Below are positions 16,367 through 24,804 of a stretch of 64,000 bases of DNA, one piece after another. A model generated the notes under the pieces. It saw only the letters and a list, made by a program, of their open reading frames with translations, was not told the origin of the DNA and did no database searches. Numbering within the stretch: position 1 is the first letter of the stretch; the number at the start of each line of letters is the position of its first letter. Origin of the DNA: Comamonadaceae bacterium (GTDB taxonomy: Bacteria > Pseudomonadota > Gammaproteobacteria > Burkholderiales > Burkholderiaceae_C); NCBI GenBank assembly GCA_947476285.1, contig CANJPU010000001.1, forward strand, positions 124,001 through 188,000, given 5' to 3'. A program made the translations under genes and the position numbers.

Positions 16367-17341
16367 TCAATCAGCAACGATGTTCGCATCCTTGATGATC
16401 TTGCGGTACTTCTCTTCTTCCTGGTGCAGCACATGGTCGAACTGCTCGGGTGTCCTGACAGCGGATATCACCTGGCCCATGGTGTCCAGGCGAGCGATGA
16501 GGCTCGGGTCCTTGCGGGCGAACTCGATCGCATCGCCCAGCCTCGTGCGCACGGCCTTGGCAATGGCAACAGGCGCCAGCAGCCCTACCCAGATGTCAAA
16601 GCTCACCTCGGGATAGCCCAGCTCCTTGAAGGTCGGCACATCGGGGAATCTGGGCGAGCGCGTCTCGGAGGTGACGGCCAGCGCTCGCAGCGCGCCGCTC
16701 TTCATCAGCTCGGCCAAGGAGGTGGGCGTGCCCATCATGAAGCCAACGCGGTTGGCCGCGACGTCGGGCACCGCCAGTGCGTTGCCCTTGTAGGGCACAT
16801 GCGTGAGCGTGATACCCGCTTGCCGCGAGAACACTTCCACTGGCAAGTGCGAGGTGGTGCCCAGCCCGCCCGACGCATAGTTGACCTGACCCGCACCCTT
16901 CTTGGCCGCAGCGACGATGTCGGCGATCGACTTGAAGGACGACGCACCGCTGACGACCAGCAGCGAGGGTGAGCGCGCCATTTCGCCGACACCCGCGAAA
17001 TCCTTGACGGCATAACCTGCCCTTGGGTTGAGGCTGGGCACGGTGGTGAAGGTGTTGGCAACAGCCAGCAGCGTGTAGCCATCCGGGGCGGACTTGGCCA
17101 CGTGCCGCACCGCCAGCAGCGCGCCGCCGCCTGGCATGTTCTCAACGACAACCGACTGCTTCAGGTGGGCCGACATCCGCTCGGCATAGAGCCGGCTGGC
17201 CACATCAAGCAGCGCGCCTGGCGCGCTGCTGACGACGATGCGGATCGTCTTTGAAGGAAAGGCATCCTGAGCTTGCGCCGGCAACACACCGGCGACAGGC
17301 GCGAGGGTGGCGAGGTATTGGAGTAGTTTGCGTCGGTTCAT
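16367..17341 (-). CDS. Bug/TctC-type substrate-binding protein
   Basis: A 324-aa periplasmic protein with signal MNRRKLLQYLATLAPVAGVLPAQAQ and Bug motifs IRIVVSSAPGALLDVASRLY, KSAPDGYTLLAVAN and THVPYKGNALAVPDVAAN. I used ATG 17341, since the ORF-track start adds 46 residues that do not fit a signal peptide. The glycine-rich first motif is altered (SSAPGALLD in place of PxxxGGxxD). It is the last gene of the UGSC operon, 34 nt after another Bug gene, so two different binding proteins serve that operon. Confidence 0.9.
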   Translation of the reverse strand: MNRRKLLQYLATLAPVAGVLPAQAQDAFPSKTIRIVVSSAPGALLDVASRLYAERMSAHLKQSVVVENMPGGGALLAVRHVAKSAPDGYTLLAVANTFTTVPSLNPRAGYAVKDFAGVGEMARSPSLLVVSGASSFKSIADIVAAAKKGAGQVNYASGGLGTTSHLPVEVFSRQAGITLTHVPYKGNALAVPDVAANRVGFMMGTPTSLAELMKSGALRALAVTSETRSPRFPDVPTFKELGYPEVSFDIWVGLLAPVAIAKAVRTRLGDAIEFARKDPSLIARLDTMGQVISAVRTPEQFDHVLHQEEEKYRKIIKDANIVAD

Positions 17342-17375
17342 TGGGTGAAGGCATTTGGCATGGCAATTACAGCCT

Positions 17376-18362
17376 CTACTCTGGCACGATTCCCGCAGCC
17401 CGCACAACACGGCGGGTTCTTTCGGACTCTGCGGCCTGCACCTGTGCCAGCCCCACAGGCGAGCTGGAGACCATGTCAAAGACAGCGTTCTCGCCCCATT
17501 GCTTGAGCTCGGGTGTCAGCAGAACCCTTCGCACCGTGTTGTTGAGCCTCTGAATCAAAGCGGGCGACACACCTGCCGGCGTGTAGAGCCCGGTCCATAT
17601 GGCCAATTCATATCCCTTGTACCCTGATTCATCCATGCTGGGTACATCAGGCAAGCGGGCATGCCGCGCAGGGCTGGTCACCGCCAACGCGCGCAACTTG
17701 CCGCCTTTGAGCTGCGCCAAAGTCGTGGAGCCATCAGTGAACATGAAGTCAAGCTGGCCGCCTATCAAGTCGATGAGCGCTTGTGGGTTGCCTTTGTAGG
17801 GCACATGCACGAGATCAAGTCCAGCCATCTGGCGAAACATCTCCCCCGAGAGCCGGCTCGCCGAACTGCCCGAGCCGAAGCTGAGCTTGCCCGGCGTCTT
17901 CTTGGCAAGGGCCACCAGATCGGCGACTGACTTTGCCGGTGAATTTGCATTGACCATCAAGACCATGAACCCATTGAAGACCAGACTGACAGGACTGAAG
18001 TCTTTCACAGGGTCGTATGGCAACTGCTTGAACAGGTGCTCATTGGAAGAATGGGTGGTGTTTCCTGTGAGAAACAGTGTGTAGCCATCCGGCGCTGCGT
18101 TGGCAACATACCTGGCGGCAATGAAACCATTGGCACCCACTTTGTTGTCGACGATCACCGGCACTTTGTACTCGCTGGACATGCCTTGCGCCAGCAGGCG
18201 GGCGCAGGCATCGGTGCCGCTGCCCGCCGGCAATGGCGCGACGATGGTGATCGGCCTCCTTGGCCAGTCGTCCGTCTGCGCGGCGGCTGTCAAGGGAAAA
18301 CCAGATGCGGCGCTCAGTCCAAGCAAGATCGCGTCGCGGCGACGGATGTCGGTAGTGTTCAC
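17376..18362 (-). CDS. Bug/TctC-type substrate-binding protein, GTG start
   Basis: A 328-aa periplasmic protein. I place the start at GTG 18362 because AGGAGACTTTC precedes it at correct spacing. The product then begins MNTTDIRRRDAILLGLSAASGF, a twin-arginine-like export signal ending LTAAAQ. The ORF-track ATG would overlap the upstream gene and bury the signal. Bug motifs are ITIVAPLPAGSGTDACARLL and VHVPYKGNPQALIDLIGG. It lies 13 nt after the stop of the GCRP-domain gene, so it belongs to the UGSC operon and may deliver or sense its substrate. Confidence 0.9.
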   Translation of the reverse strand: MNTTDIRRRDAILLGLSAASGFPLTAAAQTDDWPRRPITIVAPLPAGSGTDACARLLAQGMSSEYKVPVIVDNKVGANGFIAARYVANAAPDGYTLFLTGNTTHSSNEHLFKQLPYDPVKDFSPVSLVFNGFMVLMVNANSPAKSVADLVALAKKTPGKLSFGSGSSASRLSGEMFRQMAGLDLVHVPYKGNPQALIDLIGGQLDFMFTDGSTTLAQLKGGKLRALAVTSPARHARLPDVPSMDESGYKGYELAIWTGLYTPAGVSPALIQRLNNTVRRVLLTPELKQWGENAVFDMVSSSPVGLAQVQAAESERTRRVVRAAGIVPE

Positions 18363-18375
18363 GAAAGTCTCCTGG

Positions 18376-19464
18376 TCAATTGGATGCTTCAGGTCTGCGA
18401 ATGAGCGCGGTGGCCGCATACCCGCCGAATGAGCCCCATCCAGGCAGCACGGCAGCAAAATAGCTTCGCCCCCCAGCCACGATGATGTGGATGTCTTGCG
18501 GTCTTTCAGTGGGCGGGACCATGGTCTTGGAATTGCGCACGTCGTAGCGGAACGAATAGCGCCCTGTCTCGATCAGCGCCTGGCGCACGGGGTCGCGGTG
18601 CGCGACGATGGAGGCCCTGACCTCAGACAAAGGCCGGCGCGCGTTCTCCCAGAGATACTGCCGCACATCGTTCTTGGACCAACCGCGCTTAGCGAATTCC
18701 TCCGCATTGATGGGGTTCAGAACCACCAGCGTCTGGCCCCCGTAGAGCATGTTGTTGCAGCCGTGCGCGGACACCGCCTCTGACAGCGTGTAAAGCATCT
18801 CGTCGGGTACGCCCGAGCAATGAACACTGTGTGGTGCTTCGCAGGCAAAGGCCGTGACTGCGCTCGAACCCACGGGACAGCCGCGCTCCACATGCAGCGG
18901 CTCCCACGGATTGTCTTGCTCTTCCTCGGCAATGCAAAAGGAGTATTCACCGGGGTGCGACATCGTTGCCTTGTCCGACTCACCGGTCACGGCGCCGCCC
19001 AGATTCCAGATGGCCAGGCGGATGGCTCGGCCCACCGCACCGTTGGAGCGATAGCCGTTGCCAAATACACCGTCGCGCGAATTGAAGTTGAGCTCTCTGG
19101 CAATCGGGCCGTTGACGATGGCCAGCGAGACACACATGTGCGTGGTCTGGCTCACGCCGTTGAGGTTGTGCTCTGGCATCAACATCGCCTCCAGCGCGGC
19201 GATCACAACCGGAAAGTGTTCCGGCCGGCAGCCACCCATCACGGCGTTGATAGCGAGCATTTCAATCGTGGCCTCTCCCCCAACGGGTGGCACCGGGCCC
19301 AGGCTTTCGCCGCGGTCCCGGCCGCTCCCGGCCACCATGGCATCGACCAGTTTGCGGGTCGGCAGGACCACAGGCAGTCCGTCGGTCCAGCCGCGCTCAA
19401 AGAAAAGCTCGACGGCTTGTTCGTAGTCGTCTGTGTGGAACGAGTCCGCGCCAACTTTACTCAT
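18376..19464 (-). CDS. GCRP-domain partner of UGSC selenoprotein (function unknown)
   Basis: A 362-aa soluble protein that I cannot assign to a characterised family. It is clearly homologous to the C-terminal ~360 residues of the fused selenoprotein at 22916..24640. Shared blocks are WTDGLPV near residue 26, PTR, VMGGCRPEHFP around Cys79, the DKAT segment, and GWSKNDVRQYLWENARRPL aligning with GLSKADVQAYLYQHARIP. The invariant GCRP cysteine is a natural redox partner for a selenocysteine. It is the second gene of the operon, 36 nt after the UGSC selenoprotein and 13 nt before a Bug gene. Seeing it both separate and fused to UGSC strongly suggests a physical complex. Confidence 0.7.
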   Translation of the reverse strand: MSKVGADSFHTDDYEQAVELFFERGWTDGLPVVLPTRKLVDAMVAGSGRDRGESLGPVPPVGGEATIEMLAINAVMGGCRPEHFPVVIAALEAMLMPEHNLNGVSQTTHMCVSLAIVNGPIARELNFNSRDGVFGNGYRSNGAVGRAIRLAIWNLGGAVTGESDKATMSHPGEYSFCIAEEEQDNPWEPLHVERGCPVGSSAVTAFACEAPHSVHCSGVPDEMLYTLSEAVSAHGCNNMLYGGQTLVVLNPINAEEFAKRGWSKNDVRQYLWENARRPLSEVRASIVAHRDPVRQALIETGRYSFRYDVRNSKTMVPPTERPQDIHIIVAGGRSYFAAVLPGWGSFGGYAATALIRRPEASN

Positions 19465-19500
19465 GCCACCATCCTTTGTGTTTGCCGCGTCATCCTAGGA

Positions 19501-20010
19501 TCATGCCGCCAACAGTTGCCTGACGATCTCGGCAACGGCGGCCCTGGCCTTTGCGCGCTGATCATCCAGGGTGTCCGTAGGCTTGCGACTGGGCGTCACG
19601 ACGAACTTCGCTTCGGGCAGACCCTTCATGCGCGCTGTCGCCCTGGCCGCGTTCTCAAACGTATCCCACACGATGGTGACCGTGTGGATGCCCTTTTTTT
19701 CAATCGCTACAGCGTCAAGCACACTGCCCGACGTGCACGCACCTCACATCCCAATGCCGACAATGGCGACCCGGCACTTGGCCGCCTCCTCGATCAGCGA
19801 TAGCGGCGAGGGGTGAGAGCCGTTGGGTTTGTTGAAGCGCTTCACCACCGCGCCGTACTGCTCGCGCAAGTGCAGCTCCACCTCATCCGTGTACACGGAG
19901 TCGAAGTTGTCGTCGACCAGCGCGACGGTGGCGCCCTTGATCGACCCAAGGCTGCTGGCGGCGATCTGAGCGCCAGCAGCAGCACCCCAGACGGGGATCA
20001 TGATGTCCAT
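19501..20010 (-). CDS. UGSC-type selenoprotein, stand-alone (in-frame TGA = Sec89)
   Basis: The ORF track shows two pieces (19744..20073 and 19501..19722) in one frame, separated by TGA at 19746..19744. Read through, they give a 169-aa protein with VAIVGIGM-U-GACTSGSVLDAV. It aligns with the UGSC domain of 22916..24640, where the motif is U-GSC. UGSC-motif selenoproteins are a recognised but functionally uncharacterised family. Start ATG 20010 follows AAGGAGTGAAG. The N-terminal half (ATVALVDDNFDSV) and the C-terminal half (HTVTIVWDTF) look like a Rossmann-type alpha/beta fold. A hairpin follows the TGA. The gene heads the operon 20010..16367. A nonsense mutation is the alternative, but the conserved motif across the TGA argues against it. 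Confidence 0.85.
19712..19740 (-). promoter_or_regulatory. Candidate bacterial SECIS element of stand-alone UGSC gene
   Basis: Starting 3 nt after the TGA, the minus strand can fold as GCGT/ACGC plus GCAC/GTGC with a TTG bulge and a 10-nt apical region GTCGGGCAGT. An alternative uses GTGCAC/GTGTGC with wobbles. The loop starts with GT, as SelB-binding loops often do. The loop is nearer the TGA than in the classic fdhF element, so this is a weaker candidate than the one in the fused gene. Confidence 0.5.
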
Positions 20011-20060
20011 CTTCACTCCTTCTTTGGGCGGCAATGCGCAGGCACTTTTTCGGATGCTAC

Positions 20061-20116
20061 ATTGTTTGCGCAATGCCCGGCGGCGTCGAGTCGAGTTTTC
20101 TGCAGCTCAGGTAAGT
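20061..20116 (-). promoter_or_regulatory. Promoter with repeated element, copy C, of the UGSC operon
   Basis: Minus strand 20116..20084 reads ACTTACC, nine bases ending TGCA, GAAAACTC, GACTCGACG. TCGACG lies 17 nt before AACAAT (20066..20061, 4/6 to the -10 consensus). The predicted start near 20054 leaves a 44-nt leader to ATG 20010. Sharing of this element ties the UGSC operon to the acyl-CoA dehydrogenase and MmgE/PrpD genes at the left end. Confidence 0.55.
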
Positions 20117-20130
20117 CTTGCTGACCTTGA

Positions 20131-21300
20131 TCATTTCCCGCCTTGGGTACCTGCGCTGCGCCTGGATGCGCCCCAGGTCGAAGGCGTGATCAAGGGGTTT
20201 TGCGATCGCTTTTCCAGCCAATAGGCATAGGAAGGCGCGATGTGCCCGAACGGCGATGCGATGCCGAGCTTTTGCGCCGCGTCGATGGGCCAATTCGGGT
20301 TGTGCAGCAGTTCGCGACCCAGCGCAATCAGATCGGCCTGGCCGGCCCGCAGTATCGCCTCGGCCTGGTCGGCGTGAACAATCAGGCCGACGGCCATCGT
20401 GCGCACATCGGCGCCGGCCCGTATGCGTTGCGCATACTCCACCTGATAGCCGTAGTCGAGCGCGGTTTCGGCTATTGCCGCTGTGCCCATGCCGCCGCTG
20501 CTGCAGTCGATGACGTCGACGCCCAGGACTTTGATCGCTTTGGCCAGTGCGATGCTGTCCTCTATCGTCCAGCCGCACTCGTCAACCGCCGATGCCCGGA
20601 AAAAAAGCGGCTTGTGGTCTGGCCATGACTGTCGCACGCGCCGCACGATCTCGGTCGTCAAGCGCATGCGATTTTCGAGCGAGCCGCCGTAGGCATCGGT
20701 GCGCCGATTCGAATGGGCAGAGAGAAACTGATGCACCAGGTAGCCGTGCCCACCGTGAATTTCCAGCACGTCGAAACCGGCTTGGTCGGCCCGGCGGGCT
20801 GCCTCGCCCCAGGCTTGCAGGTTCTCATCGATATCGGCCTGCGTCATCTGCCGTGGAACGGCATATTGGGCCGTGTGGGCAATGGCGCTGGGTCCGATGA
20901 GTTCCCATGGCTCGCCGTGATCGACACCAGGACAAAAATCCATCGGTGCGCGCCCTTCCCACGGCAAGGACTGCCGCGCCTTCCTGCCGGAGTGGCCAAA
21001 CTGAATGCCCGGTACAGCGCCCTGACTGCGGATGAGGTCCGCGATGCGCTTGAGTGAAGGGACGAAATCGTCTTTCCAGATTCCCGCGTCACGCGCGGTC
21101 GAGCAGCCACGCGGATCGATCTTGGTCGATTCCATGAAGACGAGCCCAGCGCCGCCCGAAGCGATCTTGCCCAGGTGAACAAAGTGCCAGTCGTTCACGT
21201 AACCGCCATTGGCTACATAGGTGAGCATGGGCGACGCCACGATGCGGTTGCGCAGCAGGACGCCCCTGATTTGCAGGGGCGTGAAGAGCGTGTGGTCCAT
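20131..21300 (-). CDS. NADH:flavin oxidoreductase, old yellow enzyme family
   Basis: A 389-aa FMN-dependent TIM-barrel protein starting MDHTLFTPLQIRGVLLRNRI. The upstream MTGKYTKAF start at 21330 is an alternative. The signature block VLEIHGGHGYLVHQFLSAHSNRRTDAYGGSLENR holds the substrate-binding His pair region and the conserved NxRxDxYGG. No C-terminal iron-sulfur or second flavin domain is present, so it belongs to the short YqjM/xenobiotic reductase-like class that reduces activated C=C bonds. It lies 83 nt after the aldehyde dehydrogenase and 14 nt before copy C of the promoter element, between the two UGSC genes. Confidence 0.9.
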   Translation of the reverse strand: MDHTLFTPLQIRGVLLRNRIVASPMLTYVANGGYVNDWHFVHLGKIASGGAGLVFMESTKIDPRGCSTARDAGIWKDDFVPSLKRIADLIRSQGAVPGIQFGHSGRKARQSLPWEGRAPMDFCPGVDHGEPWELIGPSAIAHTAQYAVPRQMTQADIDENLQAWGEAARRADQAGFDVLEIHGGHGYLVHQFLSAHSNRRTDAYGGSLENRMRLTTEIVRRVRQSWPDHKPLFFRASAVDECGWTIEDSIALAKAIKVLGVDVIDCSSGGMGTAAIAETALDYGYQVEYAQRIRAGADVRTMAVGLIVHADQAEAILRAGQADLIALGRELLHNPNWPIDAAQKLGIASPFGHIAPSYAYWLEKRSQNPLITPSTWGASRRSAGTQGGK

Positions 21301-21383
21301 GTCGAATGCCTTGGTGTATTTGCCAGTCATGCCCTGCGGCGCCGCATCCGTGCGTCCCGCTTCCCACACTTGGGACGCGTTGC

Positions 21384-22823
21384 TCAGACGTTCATGACTG
21401 CGACCGAGCGGGCATTGAGGTAGCAATCGAGCGCTTCAGGGCCGCCTTCGGAGCCGTATCCAGAATCCTTGATGCCGCCGAAAGGCATTTCTGCCGAGGG
21501 CATAGCCGGCATGTTGATCCACAACATGCCCACTTCGACACGCCGGGCGAGCAGATCCGCGTTCTTGAGCGAAGCGGTGAACGCATAACCGGCCAGACCG
21601 TAGGACAGGCGGTTCGCCTCTTTGATCGCCTCGTCGAGCTTGTCGAAGCCGCGAATGCCAACCACAGGGCCGAAGGGCTCATCGTTGAAGACCTTCGCGT
21701 CAAGCGGCACATCCGACAGAATCGTGGGTTGCCAGAAATTGCCTGCTGTGCCGATGCGCTCGCCGCCATGCAGCAGCTTCGCGCCCTTCTCAAGGGCATC
21801 CTGGGTGAACTGCGCCATGGCCACAAGCCGCCTGGGATTGGCCAGCGGCCCCATCTGCGTGCCCTCGGTCAGGCCGTCGCCCACCTTGAGCGATTGTGCG
21901 TGCGCGGTGAATGCCTGAGTGAACTCCTTGCGCAGGCTCTCATGCACCAGGAGTCGGGTGGGTGAGATGCATACCTGGCCTGCATTGCGAAACTTGGCCG
22001 CGCTGATACTCTTGACTGCGAGCGCAATGTCAGCATCCTCGCAGATCAGCACAGGCGCATGACCGCCCAGCTCCATGGACACGCGCTTCATGTGCCGGCC
22101 GGCGAGGGCCGCGAGTTGCTTGCCCACGGGTGTCGAGCCTGTGAATGTGATCTTGCGGATGATCGGGTGTGCGATGAGGTAGCCCGAGATTTCGGCCGGA
22201 TCGCCATACACCAGGTTCAGCACGCCCGGCGGAAGGCCAGCGTCCTGGAAAGCCTTCACCAGCGCCGCCGGCGCCGCTGGCGTTTCCTCCGCCGCCTTCA
22301 CGATCATCGAACAGCCAGCCGCCAGCGCAGGGCCGACCTTGCGCACAACCTGATTGACCGGGAAGTTCCACGGCGTGAAAGCGGCCACCGGACCGACTGG
22401 GTCCTTGATCACCATCTGGCGGATCGAAAGGCTGGTGCGCGAGGGCACGATGCGGCCATACACACGCAAGCTTTCATCAGCAAACCAATCGATGATGTCT
22501 GCCGCAGCCAAGGCCTCGCCCTTGGCTTCGACCAGCGGCTTGCCCTGCTCTTGCGAGAGCAGCTTCGCAATGTCTGCGGCGCGCTCGCGCAAGAGCGCAG
22601 CGGCCCTGCGCACGATTTTGCTGCGCTCGATCGCGGGCATGTCGCGCCAGGTCTCGAACCCTTTCTGCGCGGACACCAGCGCCGCATCAAGGTCTGCCGT
22701 GCCGGCATGAGCGACACGCCCGATCTCCAGGCCGGTGGAAGGGTTGAACACAGGCAAGGTGCGCCCGCCGGCCGCGTCGCGCCACTCACCGTGGATGAAG
22801 AGTTGGGTGTTGAGATAAGACAT
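21384..22823 (-). CDS. NAD(P)-dependent aldehyde dehydrogenase (succinate-semialdehyde dehydrogenase-like)
   Basis: A 479-aa aldehyde dehydrogenase with all catalytic landmarks: [11 protein letters not shown] with Asn153, Lys176 in [24 protein letters not shown] cofactor loop, Glu251 in [11 protein letters not shown], and the nucleophile Cys285 in [13 protein letters not shown]. Length and motif spelling are closest to the GabD/succinate-semialdehyde group, but substrate calls from sequence are unreliable. It lies 92 nt downstream of the fused UGSC gene and 83 nt upstream of the old-yellow-enzyme gene, so these three are probably co-transcribed. It would oxidise an aldehyde made in the same pathway. 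Confidence 0.9.
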   Translation of the reverse strand: MSYLNTQLFIHGEWRDAAGGRTLPVFNPSTGLEIGRVAHAGTADLDAALVSAQKGFETWRDMPAIERSKIVRRAAALLRERAADIAKLLSQEQGKPLVEAKGEALAAADIIDWFADESLRVYGRIVPSRTSLSIRQMVIKDPVGPVAAFTPWNFPVNQVVRKVGPALAAGCSMIVKAAEETPAAPAALVKAFQDAGLPPGVLNLVYGDPAEISGYLIAHPIIRKITFTGSTPVGKQLAALAGRHMKRVSMELGGHAPVLICEDADIALAVKSISAAKFRNAGQVCISPTRLLVHESLRKEFTQAFTAHAQSLKVGDGLTEGTQMGPLANPRRLVAMAQFTQDALEKGAKLLHGGERIGTAGNFWQPTILSDVPLDAKVFNDEPFGPVVGIRGFDKLDEAIKEANRLSYGLAGYAFTASLKNADLLARRVEVGMLWINMPAMPSAEMPFGGIKDSGYGSEGGPEALDCYLNARSVAVMNV

Positions 22824-22915
22824 GTTCGTGATGTGTGTGAAGTGGGTGATATTCAGGCGAGCCGGAGTCGCAACGATTCATTGTATGCAGACGCCGTGGC
22901 TGCACCACCGGCGAA

Positions 22916-24640
22916 TCACTGCACGGGCGGCCAGCTCTGGGGCAGCACGATGGGCTTGGCTGTCGGGTAGCCCAGGAAACCATTGTGCGCCATGACGTAG
23001 CAATTCGTACGCAGCGGGTCGCCACTGACGGCGATCATGATGTCCTGCGGACGAATGACGATGGGCACCAGCCGCTGCGGGTCATCGGACAGAGCAAACT
23101 CGGCGGGCGCCTTTCCCTGCGCGACCAGCTCTGCCAGACTGACGCGACCCGGTGTGATGTTGCTGAATTCGCCCAGGTACTTTTCGAAGAGCGCGGCGGG
23201 AATCCGCGCGTGTTGGTAGAGATACGCCTGCACGTCGGCCTTGGACAAGCCTGACTTGGCGATGGTCCTGGCGATGATGGGTGACATCACCAGCAAGGGC
23301 TTGTAGGTCCCCACGCTCAGGCCCAAAGTGAAGTTCAGCTCCCAGCCAGAGATATTCTTGATGGCGTCGGCAAGATAAGGCAGGCACTCCTGCGCTGACT
23401 TGCCGTAGACCGATGTCACGACCTTGCCGCCGGTGAAGCGCGAGATCCACACCGCGTTGTCCCCAGAGGGTATGCCAAACTCGGCGCAGATGCTGGGCCA
23501 GCCTATCTCGGTGAGCACGTCCTGGTTTTCGGCCAGCACAACCCGCCAGGTACCACCGAAGGTGGCCTTGTCGTTGCCACGCCGCACAAATCCAGCCACG
23601 TTGGACAGATAGAGCCGCCAGAAGCGCCCGATGCTTGTGTTGGCCTGGTAGCCATCGCGCATGGCGCCTTGTTCGTAGTTAAAACCCAAGGTCTTGATGA
23701 TCTCGCCATTGATCACGATCTGGGTTTCGGCTCCAGGTGAATTGCCGCTGTGCTCCACGCCGTAGCCCGGATCGACCATCGCTTCGATCAGTGCCACCAG
23801 CACCGGCATGTACTGTGGCCGGCAACCCGCCATCACGCCATTGACCGCGATGCTCCAGACAGTGGCAGCGCGGTTCTCGGGAAGCATCACGCCTATGACT
23901 TCATTGGCCTGGCGATCGGTGAAGGCAAGAAACTTCTCGACGCGCTCGCGCGTGGGTGGAATGACCGGAAGGCCATCGGTCCACAGGTGCTCATAAAAAT
24001 ACGCATTGACTTCGTCGAGTGTGCCTTCAAATACGACTTCGTCCGCTCTGGGCTCTGCGCCAGCCTGAGAGTCGCCCTGCGCGGTGGTCAGATGTGCGAT
24101 GACCTGATCGCAGGTCACCGACAGAATATTGCGCCTGAGTTCTTCCTCGGACTGCACATCCGGGTGTCCAGGAATCAGGGCCAGCCCCAGTGTGGGCATG
24201 CCCATGCCGCGAGAGGCCGCCTTGGCCAGGCTCATGAAGCCCTCGCATATCAGCGACACGCTGGGAACGCCCGCGTTTTCTGCCACCCTGCTCACCCGCA
24301 ACACGGCGGGTGTACAGCTTCCTCAACACCCTACCGCGGAAATCGCCGCATCGACGCCCAGCGCTTTGAATCGGGCGGGCAGCTCAGCCAGCAACTGCCG
24401 CTCATTGGTCGAATGGGTGGAGCCGAATTCCTCATGCCCGATGAACTCGATGTCGGAGAACCGGCTCTTCAACTCCTGGGCCAGCATGGCAAAAATCTCG
24501 TTGCCGCGGAACATGTAGTCCCATAGAAACGCCACGCGCTTTCCGGCAAGTGAACGCAGCTTGGGTGCGACGTCTTTGTCCTTTTGCGTGCGGGCACCTC
24601 GGGGCCAGTACACCGCGTAGCTCGTCTCTGATTGACTCAT
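22916..24640 (-). CDS. Fused UGSC-GCRP selenoprotein (in-frame TGA = Sec106)
   Basis: The ORF track splits this gene at TGA 24325..24323 into 24323..24640 and 22916..24304, which are in the same frame. Read through, it is a 574-aa protein with AISAVGC-U-GSCTPAVLRV, an exact UGSC motif. Residues 1 to about 190 form the UGSC domain (GKRVAFLWDYMFRGNE; VPSVSLICEGF), homologous to 19501..20010. A linker (TAQGDSQAGAEPRAD) leads to a C-terminal domain from about residue 205, homologous to 18376..19464, with WTDGLPV at 220 and GCRP Cys273. A 7-bp perfect hairpin follows the TGA. Cys105 next to Sec106 and Cys109 make a dense redox centre. The role is unknown; neighbours are an aldehyde dehydrogenase and a flavin reductase. 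Confidence 0.88.
24290..24318 (-). promoter_or_regulatory. Candidate bacterial SECIS element of fused UGSC gene
   Basis: Beginning 11 nt after the TGA, the minus strand has a perfect stem CACCCGC/GCGGGTG with loop CGTGTT (24312..24293). A lower GCT/AGC stem with a 3-nt bulge extends it to 24318..24290. The loop GU lies 19-20 nt after the TGA, inside the range usual for bacterial SECIS elements. Because the hairpin is within coding sequence, its perfection also constrains the codons. SelB binding is inferred. Confidence 0.75.
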
Positions 24641-24804
24641 GATGATGTGAAGGAAGTTGGATGAATGCGAAGCCGGTGGCTATTGCGCTGCTCTGAGCTC
24701 TTGAAGGCCCGCATGGCGCAGCCAATTCGCGATGAACCGGCTAATTGTGGTGCCGGCGCATTCACCATGTCAACCGCAAACCCCAAGCGCTCGCCACAAG
24801 GCCC

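Noticed and set aside
19744-24325. Reading the two internal TGAs as nonsense mutations in pseudogenes
   Set aside because: Both TGAs fall at the same column of the UGSC motif in two paralogues. Each is followed by an intact reading frame and a hairpin, and there are no other frame breaks.
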